Position numbers and translations under genes: made by a program | Notes under the pieces: generated by a model | The model's input: only the letters and a program-made list of their open reading frames with translations | Told to the model about the DNA's origin: nothing | The model's database searches: none | NCBI GenBank assembly: GCA_905209745.1 | Contig: CAJLUG010000025.1 | Coordinates: 1 to 9,768, forward strand | Length of the DNA stretch: 9,768 bases | Reading direction: 5' to 3' | Source: an uncultured Mycoplasma sp. | Lineage (GTDB): Bacteria; Bacillota_I; Bacilli_A; RF39; UBA660 | In this document: in pieces, positions 5,975 through 9,768 of the stretch | Layout: the number at the start of each line of letters is the position of its first letter | How positions within the stretch are numbered: position 1 is the first letter of the stretch

Positions 5975-7228
5975 ATGAATGATAAATATATTACAGTAAC
6001 GCAGTTAACGAGATATATTAAATATAAAATAGATAATGATGTAAACTTAAATGAAGTCTTTTTAAAAGGAGAAATTTCAAACTTTAAAGCGCATAGTAGA
6101 GGACATTTTTATTTCACATTAAAAGATGAAAATTCAAGAATAAGTGCTATTATGTTTTCATCGAACACCAAAAAAATTAAATTCCTACCACAAGATGGAA
6201 TGAAAGTACTAGTAACTGGTAAAATCAGTGTATTTGAAGCAAATGGTGGCTATCAAATATATGTAAATGACATGTTAGAAGATGGTGTCGGAAACTTATA
6301 TATCGCGTTTGAACAACTAAAGAAAAAATTAGAATCCGAAGGTCTCTTTAGAGAAGACTTAAAAAAGAAAATACCTAAAATTCCTGAAAGAGTAGGGGTA
6401 ATCACTGCTCCAACAGGAGCTGCCATTAAAGATATTATCTCAACCATCAAAAGACGTTGGCCACTTACAGAAATCATTCTTTTCCCATCACTTGTCCAAG
6501 GAGACGATGCCAAAGAAGATATCGTAAAACAAATCGAAAGAGCGAAGGATTATAATCTAGATACGTTAATTGTTGGACGTGGTGGAGGATCTATCGAAGA
6601 TTTATGGCCATTTAACGAAGAAATCGTTGCGAGAAGTATCTTTAGCTGCGACATACCAACAATAAGTGCAGTAGGACACGAAATTGACTTTACCATAGCT
6701 GATTTCGTAGCTGATCTAAGAGCTCCAACCCCAACAGGAGCTGCAGAACTTGCTGTTCCACAAAAAAGTGATGTAGAAAACTATTTAAATCAACTAAAAA
6801 TAAGACTAAATAAAGCCATGCAACACAAAATAAACATCAACAAACAAAAACTAGAAGAAATAGAAAGTAGATATATCTTTCAAAATCCAATCGCAATCTA
6901 TGAAGCCAAAGAATTAATGTTTGATAGTATTCTAGATCGCTTAAAATTCGCAAGTAAAAACTTAATTACCATCAAAGAAAAAAAATATATTACATTAATG
7001 AGTTCTTATATTCTAAAAGAACCTCAAAAACTAATAGACCAAAAACAAAATAAATATTTACAAATCATTTCTAAACTAGAAACACTTAGTCCATTAAAAA
7101 CCATACAAAGAGGTTACTCTTTAACCAAAAAAGATGGCAAAGTAATTACTAGTACTAAAGAATTAAAGAAAAAAGATAAAATAGAGTTAACCCTAACAGA
7201 TGGTACTGTTAACGCAGAAATAATATAA
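5975..7228 (+). CDS. xseA: Exodeoxyribonuclease VII large subunit
   Basis: XseA is the catalytic subunit of exonuclease VII, which degrades single-stranded DNA from either end, in the cytoplasm, as a complex with several XseB chains. The 417-residue length is normal for Bacillota. The N-terminal OB-fold (about 1-100) contains EVFLKGEISNFKAHSRGHFY. The catalytic domain shows GVITAPTGAAIKDI, GRGGGSIEDLWPFNEE (201-216), AVGHEIDFTIADFVADLRAP (232-251) and PTPTGAAE. A coiled-coil, Lys-rich region (about 260-370) is where XseB docks in known structures. The C-terminal SPLKTIQRGYSL (about 371-382) motif is also typical. ATG 5975 follows GAAAGGAATA at a suitable distance. The xseB ATG follows the stop by 14 bases. 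Confidence 0.98.
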   Translation: MNDKYITVTQLTRYIKYKIDNDVNLNEVFLKGEISNFKAHSRGHFYFTLKDENSRISAIMFSSNTKKIKFLPQDGMKVLVTGKISVFEANGGYQIYVNDMLEDGVGNLYIAFEQLKKKLESEGLFREDLKKKIPKIPERVGVITAPTGAAIKDIISTIKRRWPLTEIILFPSLVQGDDAKEDIVKQIERAKDYNLDTLIVGRGGGSIEDLWPFNEEIVARSIFSCDIPTISAVGHEIDFTIADFVADLRAPTPTGAAELAVPQKSDVENYLNQLKIRLNKAMQHKININKQKLEEIESRYIFQNPIAIYEAKELMFDSILDRLKFASKNLITIKEKKYITLMSSYILKEPQKLIDQKQNKYLQIISKLETLSPLKTIQRGYSLTKKDGKVITSTKELKKKDKIELTLTDGTVNAEII

Positions 7229-7242
7229 TAAGGAGGAAAATC

Positions 7243-7476
7243 ATGCCAAAAAAAGAAGAAAAAGAATTAACTTTTGAAGAAAGCTTAGAACAATTAGAAA
7301 CAATTGTAAAAAAATTAGAAACAGGAGAAGTTCCACTAGATGATGCCATCACAGAATTTAACGAAGCAATGCGTCTTGCGAAAACCTGTGATGAAAAATT
7401 AAAATCAGCAGAAGAAGCAATCACAAAGATTGTAAATCCAGATGGCACATTATCAGATTTTAAAGTAGAAGAATAA
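7243..7476 (+). CDS. xseB: Exodeoxyribonuclease VII small subunit
   Basis: The 77-residue helical product has the XseB core, LTFEESLEQLETIVKKLETG (9-28), followed by EVPLDDAITEFNEAM with the short loop between two long helices. It wraps the coiled coil of XseA and is needed for a stable, active exonuclease VII. A perfect AGGAGG lies shortly before ATG 7243. It is the last gene of the operon: a perfect hairpin terminator follows within a few bases. In many Bacillota an ispA-type prenyl synthase comes next, but not here. Confidence 0.97.
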   Translation: MPKKEEKELTFEESLEQLETIVKKLETGEVPLDDAITEFNEAMRLAKTCDEKLKSAEEAITKIVNPDGTLSDFKVEE

Positions 7477-7478
7477 AG

Positions 7479-7511
7479 AAAAGAGATATCAAATAAAATG
7501 ATATCTCTTTT
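7479..7511. terminator. Bidirectional terminator between convergent operons
   Basis: AAAAGAGATATC (7479-7490) and GATATCTCTTTT (7500-7511) form a perfect 12-bp stem around a 9-base A/T loop. T-rich sequence follows on each strand (TTTTT on plus; TTTTCTTTATTC on minus), so it can stop both xseB and the convergent minus-strand genes. The right arm touches the minus-strand stop codon (7511-7513). Confidence 0.85.
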
Positions 7512-7732
7512 TAATCTTCTTCCGTTAATTTTTTCTGTGTAAGTAATAATAATGCTTTTTCAAACTCTTCATCATCTTCGATTGGAAGTAATACTTCATC
7601 ATCATTTGGATCCACTTTACGAATCATCATATCACGTCGATCATCTACATTAGATAAATAAACATAATCATGAATTTGATCTAACAACATATAATCCTTA
7701 TCATCAAAACTAAATATAGTTACTTCTTCCAT
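7511..7732 (-). CDS. DUF1292-family acidic protein (YrzB-like)
   Basis: A 73-residue, strongly acidic protein with the DUF1292 layout. An N-terminal strand pair, EVTIFSFDDKDYMLLDQI, is followed by YVYLSNVDDRRDMMIRKV, and then by DEVLLPIEDDEEFEKALLLL. The LxPIEDxEEFxKA ending is the family hallmark. The biochemical role of the family is unknown. Its ATG overlaps the stop of the upstream membrane-protein gene by one base (TAATG), with GGTGG just ahead, so the two are translationally coupled. In other Bacillota, DUF1292 genes often lie beside housekeeping genes such as those for a RuvX-type Holliday junction resolvase, but no such neighbour is seen here. Confidence 0.8.
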   Translation of the reverse strand: MEEVTIFSFDDKDYMLLDQIHDYVYLSNVDDRRDMMIRKVDPNDDEVLLPIEDDEEFEKALLLLTQKKLTEED

Positions 7733-8406
7733 TATAACTGATTACCACCTTTCGCATAATCATTTGTAACATCCTCTTCTAACATCGAAGAAAGTTCATT
7801 AGTACTTTTATTTTCTCTAGCTTCTTCTAAAGCAATATCCTTTGCTTCCTTAGCAAGTTTACTATCACTAAAAGAAGAATATCCTTGATTCTTTAACCAA
7901 GTATCAGCATCACTACCAAATAAATTATTAAAAATATGATCTAATTCATCTCGTTCATAATCAGCATCCAACTGATTTCCCGCAATATACGCAATCACAC
8001 GTGCATCTTCACCCTGATCAAGCATATCTTGATATTCATTACTAACTCGCCAAGGATTAATCTGTTGGTTCATACCGTCATCTGTTCTAGCAGTATTATC
8101 ATAAACAACCTGTTCAATACGATCAAAATAATCATTAACAGTAACAGTATCTTGATACATTTGGTATCCTTTAACTCCAACGACCGCGCCAATTCCTAAA
8201 GCAAACATACAACCAACGGCTTTCGCTTTTTTAGATTTAAAAATTTTTCTCCTAGAACGTCTTACTCGATGATGATTAGAATTCTTTGATTGTTCTTTCG
8301 TTTTTGTATAATCGTATTGAAAATCATTTTTTTTCGTATAATCATAGGAAAGATGATCGTTCTTATTTTTCATATTTTTATTATTATTATTATTATTATT
8401 TTCCAT
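7732..8406 (-). CDS. Membrane-anchored protein of unknown function with poly-Asn N-terminus
   Basis: A 224-residue product not assigned to a family. Residues 3-9 are seven Asn in a row, then a Lys/Asn-rich hydrophilic tail holding two YDYTK copies (21-25 and 31-35). A basic cluster, RRSRRKIFKSKK (49-60), precedes one hydrophobic segment (about 62-79, Gly/Ala/Val-rich). By the positive-inside rule the N-terminal tail is cytoplasmic and the acidic, helical C-terminal 140 residues are outside. There is no signal peptidase-like site and no catalytic motif I recognise. ATG 8404-8406 is preceded by AGAGGTG. It is the first gene of a two-gene operon with the DUF1292 gene and is divergent from the spoIVB-like gene. 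A cell-surface or spore-compartment role is only a guess from that neighbour. Confidence 0.75.
   Translation of the reverse strand: MENNNNNNNKNMKNKNDHLSYDYTKKNDFQYDYTKTKEQSKNSNHHRVRRSRRKIFKSKKAKAVGCMFALGIGAVVGVKGYQMYQDTVTVNDYFDRIEQVVYDNTARTDDGMNQQINPWRVSNEYQDMLDQGEDARVIAYIAGNQLDADYERDELDHIFNNLFGSDADTWLKNQGYSSFSDSKLAKEAKDIALEEARENKSTNELSSMLEEDVTNDYAKGGNQL
8380..8400. repeat. (ATT)7 trinucleotide microsatellite
   Basis: Seven exact ATT units (AAT on the minus strand) encode Asn3-Asn9 of the membrane protein. Slippage here would change the Asn number without shifting the frame. Confidence 0.95.
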
Positions 8407-8427
8407 ATTTATAACACCTCTATTATA

Positions 8428-8456
8428 ACTATATCTAAATTAAGTTTAATTGTCAA
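8428..8456 (-). promoter_or_regulatory. Sigma-A-like promoter of the minus-strand operon
   Basis: On the minus strand there is a perfect TTGACA (8456-8451), a 17-base spacer and TATAGT (8433-8428), five of six to the -10 consensus. An A-rich stretch (8457-8470, T-rich on this strand) lies just upstream and could act as an UP element. Transcription would begin near 8421, close to the AGAGGTG ribosome binding site, so the leader is short. This is the best promoter in the window by -35 match. Confidence 0.75.
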
Positions 8457-8475
8457 AAAAAATGTAAAAATTTAG

Positions 8476-8505
8476 TGTAAATGGTAAAAACTAAATAACA
8501 TAACA
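8476..8505 (+). promoter_or_regulatory. Tentative sporulation (sigma-G-like) promoter for the spoIVB-like gene
   Basis: TGTAAA (8476-8481), 17 bases, then CATAACA (8499-8505) partly match the known forespore sigma-G pattern TGAATA-N17/18-CATACTA (four of six and five of seven). No good sigma-A promoter is seen here. The region is so A/T-rich that a chance match is possible. Confidence 0.3.
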
Positions 8506-8546
8506 TCTAAAATTTTACGAAAAATATAAATGTAGTAAAGTAAAAA

Positions 8547-8555
8547 AGAGGTGAT
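8547..8555 (+). promoter_or_regulatory. Ribosome binding site selecting a TTG start
   Basis: AGAGGTGAT matches the anti-Shine-Dalgarno well and ends 3 bases before TTG 8559. The signal peptide begins directly there, so TTG is the start although no ATG is present. Confidence 0.8.
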
Positions 8556-8558
8556 TTT

Positions 8559-9539
8559 TTGAAATTAAAAAATAAATTACTACTAACAATCCTTCTTTTA
8601 CTTATCATTCCCATAAATGTATTTGCTTATTCCAATTATGTTATCGCATCAGGTGAAACAATAGGAATCGAAGTAAATTCAGAAGGTGTGTGGGTCGTTG
8701 GATTCTATAAAATAGGAAATACTTACACAGCGAAAGACGCAGGCTTTGAAGTAGGAGATATCATTACCAAAGTAAATAATCAAACAGTAGATAGTATTGA
8801 GACAATGGTAGATAAAATAAATGAATCTAAAGATAAAAAAATAAACTTTACTATATCTAGAAATAACGAGGAAAAAGAAATAACCCTAGAAATGCAAGAA
8901 GACGAAAACAAAGTACTAAAAACTGGACTTTATGTCAAAGACCAAATCAATGGTATTGGTACATTAACCTATATTGATCCGACAACCAAAAGATTTGGTG
9001 CCCTAGGACATGAAATCATTGAAACTACAACCGCCAAGAAGTTTGAAATTAAAGATGGTGAAATTTTTGATGCAAGTGTTTCCAACATTGAAAAAAGTAG
9101 TGATGGTAGAGCTGGAGAAAAAAATGCAACTTATGACAAAGTAGAAGGAACTGGAGAAATAGACGCAAACGACGCAACCGGAATCTATGGTACTTATCAA
9201 AAAAATATTGAAAATATGGAAACAATCGAAGTAGGGGACATAAAAGAAATCACAACGGGACCTGCTTCTATCAAAACCGTAATAGAAAATAACACAGTAG
9301 AAGAGTTTTCTATTAATATACTAAATATCGATCCAAATAGTAAAACCAAAAATATTCTTTTCGAAATAACTGACAAAGACCTAATAAATAAAACAGGTGG
9401 AGTAGTACAAGGTATGAGTGGTTCCCCAATTATCCAGAATAATAAAATAATCGGTGCTGTAAACTATGTAATCGTAAACGATACTAAAAAAGGATATGGA
9501 ATCTTTATAACGACCATGTTAGAAGAAGGAGATAGATAA
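8559..9539 (+). CDS. spoIVB: SpoIVB-like serine protease (PDZ plus S55 peptidase)
   Basis: In Bacillus, SpoIVB is made in the forespore, exported to the space between the membranes and cleaves SpoIVFA, which releases pro-sigma-K processing. This 326-residue product starts at TTG. It has a signal or anchor segment (about 6-23, LLLTILLLLIIPINVFA), a PDZ domain (about 30-112, with AGFEVGDIITKVNNQTVDS) and an S55 peptidase domain (about 119-322). Candidate catalytic residues are His151 in FGALGHEI, Ser287 in VQGMSGSPI, and Asp272 or Asp274 in EITDKDL. Asp272 to Ser287 has the same 15-residue spacing as Asp363-Ser378 in B. subtilis. It is about 100 residues shorter than the 426-aa Bacillus protein, mostly before the PDZ domain. 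spo0A, the usual next gene in spore formers, does not obviously follow. It stands alone with its own terminator. Family is sure; sporulation role is inferred. Confidence 0.9.
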   Translation: MKLKNKLLLTILLLLIIPINVFAYSNYVIASGETIGIEVNSEGVWVVGFYKIGNTYTAKDAGFEVGDIITKVNNQTVDSIETMVDKINESKDKKINFTISRNNEEKEITLEMQEDENKVLKTGLYVKDQINGIGTLTYIDPTTKRFGALGHEIIETTTAKKFEIKDGEIFDASVSNIEKSSDGRAGEKNATYDKVEGTGEIDANDATGIYGTYQKNIENMETIEVGDIKEITTGPASIKTVIENNTVEEFSINILNIDPNSKTKNILFEITDKDLINKTGGVVQGMSGSPIIQNNKIIGAVNYVIVNDTKKGYGIFITTMLEEGDR

Positions 9540-9566
9540 AGAGACCAAAAAGTCTCTTTATTTTTT
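9537..9566 (+). terminator. Intrinsic terminator of the spoIVB-like gene
   Basis: TAAAGAGAC (9537-9545) and GTCTCTTTA (9552-9560) form a perfect 9-bp stem with a CAAAAA loop, followed by six T (9561-9566). The left arm begins in the stop codon TAA, so gene and terminator overlap. Confidence 0.88.
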
Positions 9567-9576
9567 GAATAACTTA

Positions 9577-9585
9577 TGTTAGAAT
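9577..9585 (+). promoter_or_regulatory. Candidate extended -10 promoter of the last gene
   Basis: TG-N-TAGAAT (9577-9585) is an extended -10 element, five of six to TATAAT. A TTGAAT at 9565-9570 is too close to be its -35. A transcript from here would start near 9592, just before the ribosome binding site. Confidence 0.4.
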
Positions 9586-9613
9586 AATAAGTCAAATAAG
9601 GGAGATGATTTAC

Positions 9614-9768
9614 TTGAAAAAATGGACAAAAGTACAATTAATAGATAGAAATAAAGAAATAGAACAAATATCTAAATCTCTAACAAATTATATATATGGA
9701 TATGGTCCTATTCAAGATATAACTAGAAAGTACCATATCACAGAACACGATAGAAAAATACTAGATCA
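9614..9768 (+). CDS. Unrecognised protein, N-terminal 51 residues (3' end outside window)
   Basis: The visible part starts MKKWTKVQLIDRNKEIEQIS and continues through TNYIYGYGPIQDITRKYHI. It looks helical and charged, with no signal peptide. The window ends in an open frame. The start is TTG 9614, nine bases after GGGAG (9600-9604); that site matches 9 of 11 bases of the extended anti-Shine-Dalgarno. An in-frame ATG at 9605 abuts the same GGGAG and is too close to be used. It is not Spo0A: the receiver-domain opening (a Val-rich strand followed by a DD pair) is absent. No family is claimed. Confidence 0.65.
   Translation, partial: MKKWTKVQLIDRNKEIEQISKSLTNYIYGYGPIQDITRKYHITEHDRKILD

Noticed and set aside
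6253..6513. Minus-strand open frame inside xseA
   Set aside because: Fully covered by a confidently identified gene, and its Ser/Phe-rich composition is typical of antisense reading.
7209..7448. Minus-strand open frame over xseB
   Set aside because: Antisense shadow of xseB with no start signals of its own.
8422..8427. Perfect minus-strand TATAAT as the -10 of the minus operon
   Set aside because: It is 23 bases from the TTGACA, too far. The adjacent TATAGT has the exact 17-base spacing, although the TATAAT could serve as a secondary start.
8290..8475. Plus-strand Ile/Phe-rich open frame resembling a membrane peptide
   Set aside because: Its hydrophobicity comes from reading the (AAT)n and Lys/Asn codons of the minus-strand gene backwards. 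No ribosome binding site is present.
9003..9200. Minus-strand open frame inside the spoIVB-like gene
   Set aside because: Overlaps the catalytic domain of a well-supported gene and has no start signals.
9605..9607. ATG at 9605 as the start of the last gene
   Set aside because: It abuts the GGGAG ribosome binding site with no usable spacing. In-frame TTG 9614 fits, as in the spoIVB-like gene.

Overview
The window is an A+T-rich stretch of a Bacillota-type chromosome that uses the standard bacterial code: TGA ends mutS and a small downstream gene, and Trp is TGG, so it is not a Mollicutes genome. Strong AGGAGG/GAGGTG ribosome binding sites, sigma-A-like promoters, A+T-rich hairpin terminators and a SpoIVB-type protease point to a low-GC, possibly spore-forming, probably uncultured member of Bacilli/Clostridia. 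The species cannot be named from the sequence.

Layout. (1) Positions 1-914 hold the C-terminal two thirds of murC (cell wall synthesis), closed by two tandem hairpin terminators. (2) Positions 970-2039 hold a monocistronic gene for a shortened, divergent Y-family (UmuC/UvrX-like) DNA polymerase homologue. It has its own promoter and a LexA/SOS-box-like palindrome between the -35 and -10. The protein appears to lack the fingers region and catalytic acidic residues. (3) Positions 2053-7511 hold a tight co-directional operon: mutS, nusB, two genes I do not recognise (71 and 230 aa), xseA and xseB. Its promoter gives a nearly leaderless message, and it ends in a perfect 12-bp hairpin that can also serve the convergent genes. 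(4) Positions 8456 down to 7511 on the minus strand hold a two-gene operon with a TTGACA-N17-TATAGT promoter. It encodes a poly-Asn, single-pass membrane protein of unknown role, coupled by a TAATG overlap to a DUF1292 protein. (5) Positions 8559-9539 hold a spoIVB-like PDZ/S55 serine protease gene, divergent from (4), with its terminator overlapping the stop codon. (6) From 9577 a new transcription unit begins an unrecognised gene that runs off the window.

Functionally, the centre of the window is DNA maintenance: a candidate damage-inducible Y-family relative, mismatch recognition (MutS, which carries a QTSLF clamp-binding-like motif), both subunits of exonuclease VII, and the antitermination factor NusB. 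The most unusual item is the pared-down Y-family protein. It recalls catalytically dead ImuB-type accessory factors, but is reduced in a different way. No tRNA, rRNA, CRISPR array, insertion sequence or phage gene was seen. The only long non-coding stretch, 8407-8558, is an A-tract-rich divergent promoter region.
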